Source: CAYSCX01 sp964429575 | GTDB lineage: Bacteria; Desulfobacterota; Binatia; Binatales; Binataceae | DNA: 64,000 bases | Direction: 5' to 3' | Assembly (NCBI GenBank): GCA_964429575.1 | Contig: CAYSCX010000011.1 | Coordinates: 22,357 to 86,356 of the forward strand | Shown here: positions 1-8,309 of the stretch, piece after piece | How positions within the stretch are numbered: position 1 is the first letter of the stretch | How the letters are laid out: each line of letters starts with the position of its first letter | Notes under the pieces: model-generated | The model's input: only the letters and a program-made list of their open reading frames with translations | Told to the model about the DNA's origin: nothing | The model's database searches: none | Made by a program: the position numbers and the translations under genes

Positions 1-505
1 CGTCCACCGGCACCTGGTAGTAGTCGAGCAGCGTGAGAATTCCGCGCGGAGTGCAAGGCAGGAACCTTCCCCATTGACCGCGGTAGAAGCCGCCGACGTT
101 CACGCATCCGACCGCGTCGATATCCTTGTCCGGCAGCATCGCGTCGAAGAGCTTGTAACGATCGACCCTCTCGGGCACGGGCAGTTGCAGCAGGATCGCC
201 GTGACTTGCGGGTCGCCATTGAGCCGCTCGATCACTCCGAGCAGCGATTCCGTGGTCGCGGCGTCGTCGTCGATGCGCACCGTCTGACTCGGACATCCGA
301 GTTCATCGGCTAGCCGCTGCTTGTTGCGCACGTATTGACGCGATGCGGGATTGTCGCCAACCAGGATCGCAGCGAGCGCAGGGACGCAACCGTGGCTCTG
401 TTTGAGTTCGGCGACATGGCGCTTCAGCTCGGGCAGGAGATGTGCGCTCACCGCGCGCCCGTCCATGATTATCGCGCCCATGCCGTCAACTTGCGATGAT
501 ACCAT
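1..505 (-). CDS. folD: Bifunctional methylenetetrahydrofolate dehydrogenase / methenyltetrahydrofolate cyclohydrolase, 3' part cut by the window edge
   Basis: The gene reads leftward off the window, so only about 160-168 N-terminal codons are visible and there is no stop. The protein shows the FolD catalytic stretch ASRQYVRNK (Tyr and Lys of the YxxxK motif), then LLQLPVPERVD, the DKDIDAVGCVN variant of the usual PxKDVDG motif, and PCTPRGI. FolD interconverts methylene-, methenyl- and formyl-tetrahydrofolate in the cytoplasm. Three in-frame ATGs lie at 505, 481 and 466; 481 gives the usual short N-terminus before the IIMDG segment, while 505 has a GAAAGG just upstream, so the start is uncertain. 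It is divergent from gcvT, and the glycine cleavage system makes methylene-THF, the FolD substrate, so co-location fits. Confidence 0.9.
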   Translation of the reverse strand, partial: MVSSQVDGMGAIIMDGRAVSAHLLPELKRHVAELKQSHGCVPALAAILVGDNPASRQYVRNKQRLADELGCPSQTVRIDDDAATTESLLGVIERLNGDPQVTAILLQLPVPERVDRYKLFDAMLPDKDIDAVGCVNVGGFYRGQWGRFLPCTPRGILTLLDYYQVPVD

Positions 506-624
506 TTCCCTTTCGGCGATGAACCGTCGTGCACCGCAAGCGCGTGTCGCTGTTGGCAGATCGCGCGGGTTGTCTCGTTGCTGATAGTGGGCTTTGGTAA
601 TCTCAGGGCGCATCTCCGCAACCG

Positions 625-1776
625 ATGAACGCGCTAAAGCGCACCGTCCTCTACGCTTCCCATCTAAGACTGGGCGCTCGCATGACCGAATTTGCGGGCT
701 TCGAGATGCCGTTGCAGTACGGCGGCATCATCGAGGAGCATCGCGCCGTCCGTTCGCGCGCCGGCGTCTTCGACCTTTCCCATATGGGCGAGTTCGAGGT
801 CAGCGGACCGCGCGCCGTCGAACTGCTGGAACGAGCGCTTACCAACTCCGCCGCGCAATTGAAGCCCGGGCGTGCGCACTACTCGCTGATGTGCGCCGAC
901 GATGGCGGGACGATTGACGACTTGATCGTGTATCGGCTCGATGCCCAGCGCTTGATGCTCTGCGTCAACGCATCGAATACCGCGGCCGGCTTCGCCTGGC
1001 TCTCGGACTTGAACAATGGTCGAGCTGATTTGCGCGACCTAAGCGACGCCACCGGACTGGTCGCGGTGCAGGGACCGCGCGCGGTGGCCATCGTGCACAG
1101 ACTTGCGCGGGGTGCGCTCGAGCACGCACCTCGGTTCGCCGTCGCGGAAACGGAGGTCGGTGGAACGCGATGTATCGCAGCCCGCACCGGCTATACCGGC
1201 GAGGACGGCTTTGAGCTGTTCGTCGCAGCGCAGTCTACCCAAAAGCTCTTCGATGCGGTGCTGGATGAGGGCGCGGCTCACGGCGCGGTACCGGCCGGGC
1301 TGGGCGCGCGCGACACGTTGCGACTCGAGGCGGGCCTCGCGCTTTACGGCCACGAACTCGATCGCGCGACGACACCGGTTGAGGCGGGGCTCAATCGCTT
1401 TATCCGGTTCGGTCGCAGCTTCATCGGTGAATCCGCTCTAGCCGCCCAAGTGAGGTTGGGCCCGAAAAAACACCTCGTCGGCATCGCGACGGATGATCGC
1501 AGGAGCATCGCGCGCCAGGGTTACAAGGTGTTCCGCACAGGACGCGAAGCCGGCTTGGTAACGAGCGGAACATACGCTCCGAGTTTCGACCGGCCGCTCG
1601 CGATGGCCTACCTGAACACCGCCGATGCCAGCGCGGCAGGCGATCTCGAAATTGAGATTCGAGGCCGTCGAGCGCCGGCGACCTTGATGAAGCTTCCATT
1701 CTATCGGCGCGCTGCGCCCGCAAGCGCCGAGCAAGGCCCCCGCGAGCGCAACCTTGCGCCCACCGGCAGAGGATGA
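625..1776 (+). CDS. gcvT: Aminomethyltransferase, glycine cleavage system T protein
   Basis: The 383-residue product matches T protein over its length: N-terminal LKRTVLYASH and FAGFEMPLQYGG, DLSHMGEFEV near residue 50, TGYTGEDGFEL near residue 190 and ARDTLRLEAGLALYGHEL near residue 230, followed by the C-terminal beta-barrel. T protein releases ammonia from aminomethyl-lipoyl H protein and transfers the C1 unit to tetrahydrofolate. It is the first gene of a gcvT-gcvPA-gcvPB run, with 26 bases to gcvPA. No clear Shine-Dalgarno precedes the ATG at 625, but this start gives the normal family N-terminus. The position between T and P genes where gcvH often sits holds no gene. Confidence 0.95.
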   Translation: MNALKRTVLYASHLRLGARMTEFAGFEMPLQYGGIIEEHRAVRSRAGVFDLSHMGEFEVSGPRAVELLERALTNSAAQLKPGRAHYSLMCADDGGTIDDLIVYRLDAQRLMLCVNASNTAAGFAWLSDLNNGRADLRDLSDATGLVAVQGPRAVAIVHRLARGALEHAPRFAVAETEVGGTRCIAARTGYTGEDGFELFVAAQSTQKLFDAVLDEGAAHGAVPAGLGARDTLRLEAGLALYGHELDRATTPVEAGLNRFIRFGRSFIGESALAAQVRLGPKKHLVGIATDDRRSIARQGYKVFRTGREAGLVTSGTYAPSFDRPLAMAYLNTADASAAGDLEIEIRGRRAPATLMKLPFYRRAAPASAEQGPRERNLAPTGRG

Positions 1777-1802
1777 CGGTACGTGAATGAGAGGTTTGCC
1801 AG

Positions 1803-3152
1803 ATGAGATTCATTCCGCATACCGACGCGGACATCGCGTCAATGCTCGCCGTGGCCGGCGCACAGTCGCTCGAACAACTCATCTCGCACGTGCCGGCAGC
1901 GCTCCGCGATCGCGCTGCAATCGCACTGCCCGACGGCCTCAGTGAAGCGGAAGTCGCAGAAGAACTTTATTCACTCGCTGCGATTAATCGCGGCGCCAAC
2001 GGTATCGTGAGCTTCCTCGGCGCGGGCTACTACCGCCACTATGTGCCCGCCGCGGTGCGCACCATCATGTCGCGCGCTGAATTTGCGACTGGCTACACGC
2101 CCTACCAGGCCGAGGCGAGCCAGGGGACTACCCAGGCAATCTTCGAATTTCAGACGCTCATCACGCAGCTCACCGGTCTCGAAGTCGCAAATGCGAGCAT
2201 GTACGACGGCGCCTCGGCCGCCGCCGAGGCGGTGCTGATGGCGCATCGGCTTCAGCCCCGGCGCACGCGCGTTGTGATCTCTCGCGCGCTGTGGCCGGAT
2301 TGGCGCGAAACGATTCGCACCTACCTGAGCGCCCTGCAGCAGCTCGAAGTTGTCGAGGCGCCATTCGACGCCGCGAGCGGCACGACTGACATTGCGCGGC
2401 TTTCCGCGTTTGCCGACGACCGGCTCCTGTGTACCGTGACCGGCTATCCAAATGTGTTCGGCGTAATCGAGCCGCTTGCAAGGATTGCGGACCTGACGCG
2501 CCGCGCGGGTGGAATCGCGATCTCTGCGACCGCCGAAGGTATCGCGTTGGGCCTTTTGAAGCCGCCTGGCGAGCTTGGGATCGACATCGCGGCCGGCGAG
2601 GGTCAGAGCTTCGGTCTCGGCCTTCAGTTTGGCGGTCCCGGCCTCGGTTTCATGGCGGCTCGTCAGACCTGCGTGCGCCAGATGCCGGGACGGCTGGTCG
2701 GACAGACGCGTGATCGCGATGGCCGGCGCGCATTCTGCCTCACGCTCGCCACGCGCGAGCAGCACATCCGGCGCGAACGTGCGACCTCCAACATCTGCAC
2801 CAACCATTCGCTGTGCGCGCTGGGCGCGACAGTCTATCTCGCGCTGCTCGGACGGCGCGGCCTGCGCGAGCTTGCGGAACGCAACGTGGAACTCGCGCAC
2901 GACGCGGCATCGGTGCTCGCCGCGCGCGGAATCAAGGCGCGCTTCAGCGGTCCCTTCTTCAATGAATTTGTCGTCACAGTGCCGGCACTCGCCGCGCGGC
3001 TCGAACGCGCCGAGGCGCGCGACATAATGGCGGGGGTTCCGCTTGGCGCCGCATATCCCGAGCTGGCCGACGCGCTGATTGTCTCAGTTACGGAGTCGAA
3101 CAAAGCGAGCGAGTTCGATGGGCTCGCCGATGTGTTGGCGCAGCGGGGGTGA
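1803..3152 (+). CDS. gcvPA: Glycine dehydrogenase (decarboxylating) subunit 1, P protein N-terminal half
   Basis: This 449-residue protein is the first half of a split P protein. The start MRFIPHTDADIASML, the FLGAGYYRHYVP segment near residue 75, GYTPYQAEASQGT and ANASMYDGASAAAEA are hallmarks of GcvPA. With subunit 2 it decarboxylates glycine and loads the aminomethyl group onto lipoylated H protein. A GAGAGG motif lies about 9 bases before ATG 1803. The stop overlaps the start of gcvPB (TGATG), implying translational coupling. The split P arrangement is usual in Gram-positive, archaeal and many deltaproteobacterial-type genomes, in contrast to the single-chain GcvP of E. coli. Confidence 0.95.
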   Translation: MRFIPHTDADIASMLAVAGAQSLEQLISHVPAALRDRAAIALPDGLSEAEVAEELYSLAAINRGANGIVSFLGAGYYRHYVPAAVRTIMSRAEFATGYTPYQAEASQGTTQAIFEFQTLITQLTGLEVANASMYDGASAAAEAVLMAHRLQPRRTRVVISRALWPDWRETIRTYLSALQQLEVVEAPFDAASGTTDIARLSAFADDRLLCTVTGYPNVFGVIEPLARIADLTRRAGGIAISATAEGIALGLLKPPGELGIDIAAGEGQSFGLGLQFGGPGLGFMAARQTCVRQMPGRLVGQTRDRDGRRAFCLTLATREQHIRRERATSNICTNHSLCALGATVYLALLGRRGLRELAERNVELAHDAASVLAARGIKARFSGPFFNEFVVTVPALAARLERAEARDIMAGVPLGAAYPELADALIVSVTESNKASEFDGLADVLAQRG

Positions 3153-4678
3153 TGGCGAGCGCTACGCGCGTCAGGCGACTCGAACCTGTTGAAATAGTGA
3201 AAGACCCAGTGACAGAGCTGGCATCGCCGCCGGAGCCGCTGATCTTCGAGCGCTCAGCACCGGGGCGGCGCGGCGCCGATCTTCGGCGCGAAGCCACCCG
3301 ATCGCGCGCCGCCGAAATCCTGGGGCCGGAACTGTGCCGCGATGATGTGCCGGGCTTCCCGGAACTCAGCGAGCCGGAGGTTTTGCGCCACTTCCTCCGC
3401 CTCTCGCAGCTCAACTTCGCGCAGGCGCTCCAGTTCTATCCGCTCGGCTCCTGCACGATGAAGTACAACCCGGTGATCAACGAGGAGGCCGCGGCGCTCG
3501 CCGGTTTCGCGCGGCTTCATCCGCTGACACCGGCGCATCTTGCGACCGGCGCGCTGGAGCTGATGGCGCGCCTCGAAGCTGCGCTGGCCGAAATCACCGC
3601 GATGGATGCCGTGTCGCTGCATCCGGCGGCCGGTGCGCAGGGCGAATTGGCGGGGCTGCTGATGGTCCGCGCGTATCATCGCAAGCGCGGCGAAACGCGC
3701 ACCAAAGTCATCATTCCCGATACCGCGCACGGCACCAATCCGGCGAGTTGCACGCTGGCGGGATTCAAAGTGGTCGTCGCGAAGTCGAATCGCCGCGGCT
3801 GCATCGACGCATCCGAAGTCCGGCGCGTGTTCGATGGCGGCGTCGCGGCGATGATGGTGACCAATCCGAACACGCTCGGCGTTTTCGAGCCGGATATTTG
3901 CGAGATCGCATCCGCACTGCACGAGCGCGGCGCCCTGCTCTACCTCGACGGCGCCAACATGAACGCGCTGCTGGGCGTCGCAAAGCCCGGGCACATGGGC
4001 GCGGACATCGTGCATCTCAATCTTCACAAGACGTTTTCGACGCCGCACGGCGGCGGCGGTCCCGGTGCGGGACCGGTGGGCGTCAAGGCGCACCTGGAGC
4101 CCTTTCTTCCAGTGCCACGCATCAAGCGGACCGCGCACGGATTGGCGCTCGACAATGACCGTCCCAATTCGATCGGCCGGCTTCGATCATTCCATGGGAA
4201 TTTTGGGATGTTGGTGCGGGCGTATGCGTACATCCTGGCGCTCGGGGGCGACGGTCTTGCGCTCGCGAGCCGGCTCGCGATCCTCAACGCCAATTATGTG
4301 CGCAAGCGGCTCGACGCGTCGTTTCCAAGCGCGACCGCGGAACCGTCGATGCACGAATGCGTGCTGACTCACGATCTCGAGCGCCGCACCGGCGTCAGCA
4401 CCCTCGACATCGCAAAGCGGCTCCTCGACTTCGGCATCCATCCGCCGACCATCTACTTCCCGCTGGTGGTGCACGGAGCGCTGATGATCGAGCCGACCGA
4501 GACCGAGAGCCGCGAAACTCTCGATGAGTTCGTGCGGGTGATGGAGCAGATTCGCGCCGAGGCGCTCTCAGAGCCGGAGAAAGTGAAGTCCGCGCCGAAC
4601 GATTTGCCGCTCAGGCGGGTCGATGAGGCCGAAGCCGCCCGCCGTCCGATTCTTCGCTGGCAACCTCGCGCCGACTGA
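3152..4678 (+). CDS. gcvPB: Glycine dehydrogenase (decarboxylating) subunit 2, P protein C-terminal half with PLP lysine
   Basis: The 508-residue protein carries the PLP-binding region of the P protein. LNLHKTFSTPHGGGGPG holds the Schiff-base lysine at about Lys293, and FYPLGSCTMKYNP near residue 100 is strongly conserved in the family. ATG 3152 overlaps the gcvPA stop; a GTG three bases earlier is an alternative. The C-terminal 25 residues (after SEPEK) are variable and rich in Arg/Ala. The gene ends six bases before the convergent mobA stop, so no long trailer separates them. Subunits 1 and 2 together form the active heterotetramer. Confidence 0.95.
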   Translation: MASATRVRRLEPVEIVKDPVTELASPPEPLIFERSAPGRRGADLRREATRSRAAEILGPELCRDDVPGFPELSEPEVLRHFLRLSQLNFAQALQFYPLGSCTMKYNPVINEEAAALAGFARLHPLTPAHLATGALELMARLEAALAEITAMDAVSLHPAAGAQGELAGLLMVRAYHRKRGETRTKVIIPDTAHGTNPASCTLAGFKVVVAKSNRRGCIDASEVRRVFDGGVAAMMVTNPNTLGVFEPDICEIASALHERGALLYLDGANMNALLGVAKPGHMGADIVHLNLHKTFSTPHGGGGPGAGPVGVKAHLEPFLPVPRIKRTAHGLALDNDRPNSIGRLRSFHGNFGMLVRAYAYILALGGDGLALASRLAILNANYVRKRLDASFPSATAEPSMHECVLTHDLERRTGVSTLDIAKRLLDFGIHPPTIYFPLVVHGALMIEPTETESRETLDEFVRVMEQIRAEALSEPEKVKSAPNDLPLRRVDEAEAARRPILRWQPRAD

Positions 4679-4684
4679 ACCAGC

Positions 4685-5311
4685 TTAGCTACTACCGAAC
4701 GGGTCCTTGCTCAACTCGAGCGCGCGCTCGTAGTCATCGGGCGTGTTGATGTTGAAGACGCTCAGGAGATCCGGATCGAGCTCGCGGAGTTCCTCTTCGA
4801 CGACCACGCGCGCGTTGATGCGGCCAATCAGCTCCATCAGCCGCGTCTCGCCCTCACGCAGCATCGCGCGAAGTTCATCAAGGCACACCTTGCTATAGAC
4901 CGCGTGCAGCGGCTGCAACATCAAACCGACCTCGGGTATCACCGCGTCGTAGTCGTCCAGCATCCCGGCGAGTGCGAGCGCTACATCGACGCGCAACATC
5001 GGCAGGTCGCACGAACACGCGAATGCGGCGTCGCCCGCGATGCTCTCAAGTCCCAGCGCGAGCGCCGCGACCGGTCCGGGATGCGCGGCCGTGTCGCGGA
5101 CCACCGTGATGCCGTGGAACTCGATTGGCAATTCCTCGACTTCCGCCGGCGCGGCGACCACGACGACTTCGCGGAACCCGCGCGAAAGCTCATCGACGAT
5201 CCGCCCGAGCAACGTCGACGCGCCGAACGGCAGAGCCGCCTTGGAGCGGCCCATGCGCCTGCTCCGGCCGCCTGCAAGAACGATCGCGCTTTCAGGAAAG
5301 TCGCGCGCCAC
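4685..5311 (-). CDS. mobA: Molybdenum cofactor guanylyltransferase (MobA-like NTP transferase)
   Basis: The 208-residue protein begins with the nucleotidyl-transferase signature LAGGRSRRMGRSKAALPFG at residues 12-30, which is the GTP-binding loop of MobA. Further along, FACSCDLPMLRVD carries the conserved Asp, and a C-terminal ELDPDLLSVFNINTPDDY matches the MobA ending. The enzyme adds GMP to molybdopterin to make MGD, used by DMSO-reductase-family enzymes. The start is GTG at 5311. No other moa/moe gene is in the window. A related family member such as MocA (CMP transfer) or a general MobA-like transferase cannot be excluded, but the C-terminal ending favours MobA. Confidence 0.82.
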   Translation of the reverse strand: MARDFPESAIVLAGGRSRRMGRSKAALPFGASTLLGRIVDELSRGFREVVVVAAPAEVEELPIEFHGITVVRDTAAHPGPVAALALGLESIAGDAAFACSCDLPMLRVDVALALAGMLDDYDAVIPEVGLMLQPLHAVYSKVCLDELRAMLREGETRLMELIGRINARVVVEEELRELDPDLLSVFNINTPDDYERALELSKDPFGSS

Positions 5312-5358
5312 CCGATGAGCCTACCAGATGAGCGGCTTGGCGCGCCGACGGGTTCGCG

Positions 5359-6084
5359 TCACATGAAATATGGCTTCGACAGCTCCTCGAACTTTCCGTA
5401 CATCAGCCACACCTTGACGTTGTCCGCGTGCGGATGTTCGACGGGCGCGTTGCCGATGGTTTTCATTCCGAACTGCCGATACAGCTCGTAAAGCGGCTCG
5501 ACCGGGTTGGTGATCATCAGCTTGGGCCGCCGCGAAAACAGAAACAGCCGCGCCGTGTCGGTCAGCGTGCGCATGAGCCCGCGATGCTGAAGCGTCGGCT
5601 CGACAACCATCCCGCCGAACTCCCACACGTCGATCGCACGAAGGTCCTTGAACAGTTGCGGTGGATAGAGATGCCCGAGCGTCAGCGGCGAGTCGGCCAG
5701 ACATCGCGCCCAGAATGCGGCGATGAGGCGCGGACGCCGGCGCTCCTCGCCGGGCCGGATCACGTAAAGCCCGAAGTGCAACGCGAGCGGCCACAGCAGC
5801 GCGTGCACCTGCTTCTCGCGGACGTTCAGGTTGCTCCAGGTTTTTTTGTGAAGCGCCGCCAGCTCCGCGAATCCGATCCTGGTCCCGATCGGACGCACCT
5901 CGATGCGTCCCTCGGCGTCGGCAACCGTGGCGGGTGAAGGCGGCGTCCCCACCATGCGGCGTTCGCTGCGCCGCGACTCCGCCTCGGGCGGCGCTTCTTG
6001 CGCGTCAGCCTGCGCAACCGCGCGGACGCGCGGGCGCGGCGCGAGCATCGCGTCGATCAGATCGCCGTTCTTGTCCGCGGCCAT
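5359..6084 (-). CDS. GNAT-fold N-acetyltransferase-like protein of unknown substrate
   Basis: The product is about 241 residues. The first ~55 residues are polar and low in order (many Arg, Ala, Pro). From about residue 60 the chain looks like a GNAT domain: VWEFGGMVVEPTLQHRGLMRTLTDTARLF holds the acetyl-CoA pyrophosphate-binding segment, here in a QHRGLM variant of the Q/RxxGxG/A motif, and LYELYRQFGMKTIG resembles the terminal YxxxGF element. ATG 6084 is preceded by GAGGG at a good distance; a TTG one codon earlier is possible. It lies 47 bases upstream of mobA on the same strand and may be co-transcribed. No substrate can be inferred. Confidence 0.7.
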   Translation of the reverse strand: MAADKNGDLIDAMLAPRPRVRAVAQADAQEAPPEAESRRSERRMVGTPPSPATVADAEGRIEVRPIGTRIGFAELAALHKKTWSNLNVREKQVHALLWPLALHFGLYVIRPGEERRRPRLIAAFWARCLADSPLTLGHLYPPQLFKDLRAIDVWEFGGMVVEPTLQHRGLMRTLTDTARLFLFSRRPKLMITNPVEPLYELYRQFGMKTIGNAPVEHPHADNVKVWLMYGKFEELSKPYFM

Positions 6085-6294
6085 CAAATTCCCTCGGGCA
6101 ATCGGATCGGCCGCACTCGTGCCGCAAGTGCACGAATCCGACCGACTTTCCGTGCCGGTCCGCCACTCCCTTTGTACGGATTCGGGCCGCTGGAAATGCG
6201 CGCGCAGACCACCTCAACCCATCAAGCCTCCCCAACGGCTCTTATAACTCGGGCGCAGTCCAAACAAAAGCAGGAAACAACGGGATGCAAACAG

Positions 6295-6329
6295 GCAAAG
6301 AAAAGGGCGCGGTGGTTTGCGCCGCGCCC
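6295..6329 (-). terminator. Rho-independent terminator of the aldehyde dehydrogenase gene
   Basis: The arms GGGCGCGG (6305-6312) and CCGCGCCC (6322-6329) form a perfect 8 bp stem. Read on the minus strand, the stem is followed by TTTTCTTTGC. It lies 28 bases past the dehydrogenase stop, in the right orientation. Confidence 0.75.
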
Positions 6330-6356
6330 TCGATTCGCTTCAGATTGCGCCCGCGT

Positions 6357-7865
6357 TTACAGCTTCGCGAACACCGATTTGACCTGCGTGTACAGCTCCA
6401 GCGCGTGCTTGCCCAATTCCCGCCCGAAGCCCGACTGCTTGTAGCCGCCGAACGGCGAGATCGGATCGAGCATTCCGTAGCAATTGATCCACACCGTGCC
6501 GGCCTTGAGCCTGCGTGCAACCGTCAGCGCGCGGCTGATGTCCTTGGTCCACACCGCCGCGGCGAGCCCGTAGCTGGTGTCGTTGCCTTGCAGCACCGCG
6601 TCGTTCTCATCCTTGAACGGAATCGCGGCCGCGACCGGCCCGAAGATCTCCTCACGCGCGATCTTCATCGTGTTCTTCACATCGACGAACACCGTCGGCT
6701 TCACAAAGTAACCCTTCTCCATCGCGCCCGCTTCGCCGCCAACCTTGGTCCTTGCGCCTTCGTCCTTGCCGGCCTTCAGATAGCCGAGCACGCGGTCATA
6801 CTGCTCCTTGGAAACCAAGGGGCCCATCCGCGTGTTGGGGTCGAACGGATCGCCGAGCGTCAGACCCTGCGCCATTTGCGAGAGCTGATCCGTGAACTGA
6901 TCGTACATCGACTCATGCACGAACACTCGTGAACCAGCGCAGCACACCTGTCCCTGCGTCATGAAAATTCCCATCATCGAGCCGAACACCGCTGCGGGCG
7001 CGTCGGCATCCGGGAAGATGATGTTCGGCGACTTTCCGCCGAGTTCGAGCGATACACGCTTCAGATTGCCCGCCGACGCCCGCAAAATTTCCCTGCCAAC
7101 TTCGGTTGAACCCGTGAACGCGACCTTATCAACGTCGGGATGCGACGCGAGCGCGCCGCCCGCGGTCGGGCCGAAGCCGGTCACGATGTTGACCACACCC
7201 TCGGGGATGCCCGCCTCGAGCAATATCTCGCCGAACCGCAGCGCGGTGAGCGGAGTCTGCTCGGCGGGTTTGAGCACCACCACGTTGCCGCATGCGAGCG
7301 CAGGCGCGACCTTCCACGACGCCATCAAAAGCGGGAAGTTCCACGGGATGATCTGCCCGCACACGCCGACCGGCTCGCGCAGCGTGAAGTTGAAGATGGA
7401 CGGATCGGACGGATTGGTCTCGCCGTAAATCTTGGTCGCCCACCCGGCGTAGTAGCGGAACACCTCGGCGGCGAGCGGAATGTCGATGTTCTTGGATTCG
7501 AAAATCGTCTTGCCGTTGTCGAGAGTTTCCAGCTCGGCAAGTTCCTCGCCGTGCTTCTCGATCAGGTCGGCGATCTTGAGCAGAAGCCGCGTGCGCTGAT
7601 GCGGATTCATGTTCGGCCACTTACCTTCCTCGTAGGCCTTGCGCGCAGCCTTGACCGCGTCGTTGATGTCTTCCTTGTCGCCCTCGGCGATCAGCGCGAG
7701 GACTTCCTCGTTGGCCGGATTGATGGTCTCGAACGTTTTGCCCGACTTGGCAGGGACCCACTTGCCGTTGATCAGCAGCTTCTTGGGTCCGCTCTTGAGA
7801 AATTCGATGGCCGACGACGACTTGGCGCCGCGCGCGGCCGATTCAACCTGTGGTGCAGCTCCCAT
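6357..7865 (-). CDS. NAD(P)-dependent aldehyde dehydrogenase, ALDH1/ALDH2-like
   Basis: The 502-residue protein is a full-length member of the ALDH superfamily. It shows GQIIPWNFPLLMASWK, the cofactor loop FTGSTEVGREI, the general base in LELGGKSPN, the catalytic cysteine at about Cys308 in GQVCCAGSR, and EIFGPVAAAIPF. The conserved C-terminal PFGGYKQSGFGRELG places it near retinal/betaine/acetaldehyde dehydrogenases rather than the methylmalonate-semialdehyde group. It oxidises an aldehyde to the acid in the cytoplasm. ATG 7865 has AGGAG about 9 bases upstream. It stands alone, with its own terminator. It could oxidise aldehydes from the decarboxylase encoded at 28.3 kb, but that link is speculative. 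Confidence 0.92.
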   Translation of the reverse strand: MGAAPQVESAARGAKSSSAIEFLKSGPKKLLINGKWVPAKSGKTFETINPANEEVLALIAEGDKEDINDAVKAARKAYEEGKWPNMNPHQRTRLLLKIADLIEKHGEELAELETLDNGKTIFESKNIDIPLAAEVFRYYAGWATKIYGETNPSDPSIFNFTLREPVGVCGQIIPWNFPLLMASWKVAPALACGNVVVLKPAEQTPLTALRFGEILLEAGIPEGVVNIVTGFGPTAGGALASHPDVDKVAFTGSTEVGREILRASAGNLKRVSLELGGKSPNIIFPDADAPAAVFGSMMGIFMTQGQVCCAGSRVFVHESMYDQFTDQLSQMAQGLTLGDPFDPNTRMGPLVSKEQYDRVLGYLKAGKDEGARTKVGGEAGAMEKGYFVKPTVFVDVKNTMKIAREEIFGPVAAAIPFKDENDAVLQGNDTSYGLAAAVWTKDISRALTVARRLKAGTVWINCYGMLDPISPFGGYKQSGFGRELGKHALELYTQVKSVFAKL

Positions 7866-7914
7866 ATGCGTCTCTCCTGATGAATGTTTGTGCCGTCCGA
7901 ATCGAATACGCGCC

Positions 7915-8010
7915 GCGTGGCGAGCGCCCGCGCATCGATCAGATCATGCGGCTTCGTGCGCGATGTTAGTCAATCACCGCGGATAGGGCAAAGCCCGCGC
8001 GCAACGCGCC
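7915..8010. repeat. Imperfect ~96 bp direct repeat, copy A
   Basis: This stretch aligns without gaps to 8209-8304 and shares long identical blocks such as GGCTTCGTGCGCGATGT and AGGGCAAAGCCCGCGCGC. It lies in the 444-base gene-free interval between the aldehyde dehydrogenase start and the scpB stop. Read leftward it contains TTGACT, a good -35-like hexamer, but no convincing -10 at 16-18 bases. Confidence 0.8.
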
Positions 8011-8208
8011 GCTGTCCGCCCTTCTCTGTCCCCTTCTCCCTCTTTCCCGTAGGGGCGCACCGCCTGCCCTGAGCGCAGTCGAAGGGGCTGGGCGCCCTCC
8101 TTTCTCCGCCTCTCCCTGCCTTGGGAGAGGGCGCAGGCGCGCATCGCGATGCGCGCTATTCAGAACGGCATGGGCGCACAGCCGAGCGCCGCTACGCAGA
8201 ACAACGGG
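8011..8208. other. Gene-free spacer with small dispersed repeat motifs
   Basis: The spacer between the two direct repeats holds a CTGAGCGCAGTCGAAGG motif near 8070-8086 and a hairpin CCTCTCCC (8109-8116) / GGGAGAGG (8123-8130). Related hairpins occur at 44083-44110 and 62328-62351. I see no coding region with convincing codon bias. Confidence 0.55.
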
Positions 8209-8304
8209 GCGTGGCGCGCGCCCACGTATCAATCAGATCACAAGGCTTCGTGCGCGATGTGAGTCAAACATCGCGATTAGGGCAAAGCCCGCGCGCGACG
8301 CGCC
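8209..8304. repeat. Imperfect ~96 bp direct repeat, copy B
   Basis: This is the second copy of the element at 7915-8010, offset by 294 bases in the same orientation. It ends six bases before the scpB stop codon. The TTGACT hexamer of the minus strand is kept in this copy as well. Confidence 0.8.
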
Positions 8305-8309
8305 GGACG

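Noticed and set aside
505..625. Glycine riboswitch before gcvT
   Set aside because: No tandem glycine-aptamer pattern or paired conserved motifs could be seen in 120 bases, and the gap is short.
1971..2900. 309-codon open frame on the minus strand opposite gcvPA
   Set aside because: It mirrors the codon pattern of gcvPA in high-GC DNA and has no family-like motifs. It is a shadow.
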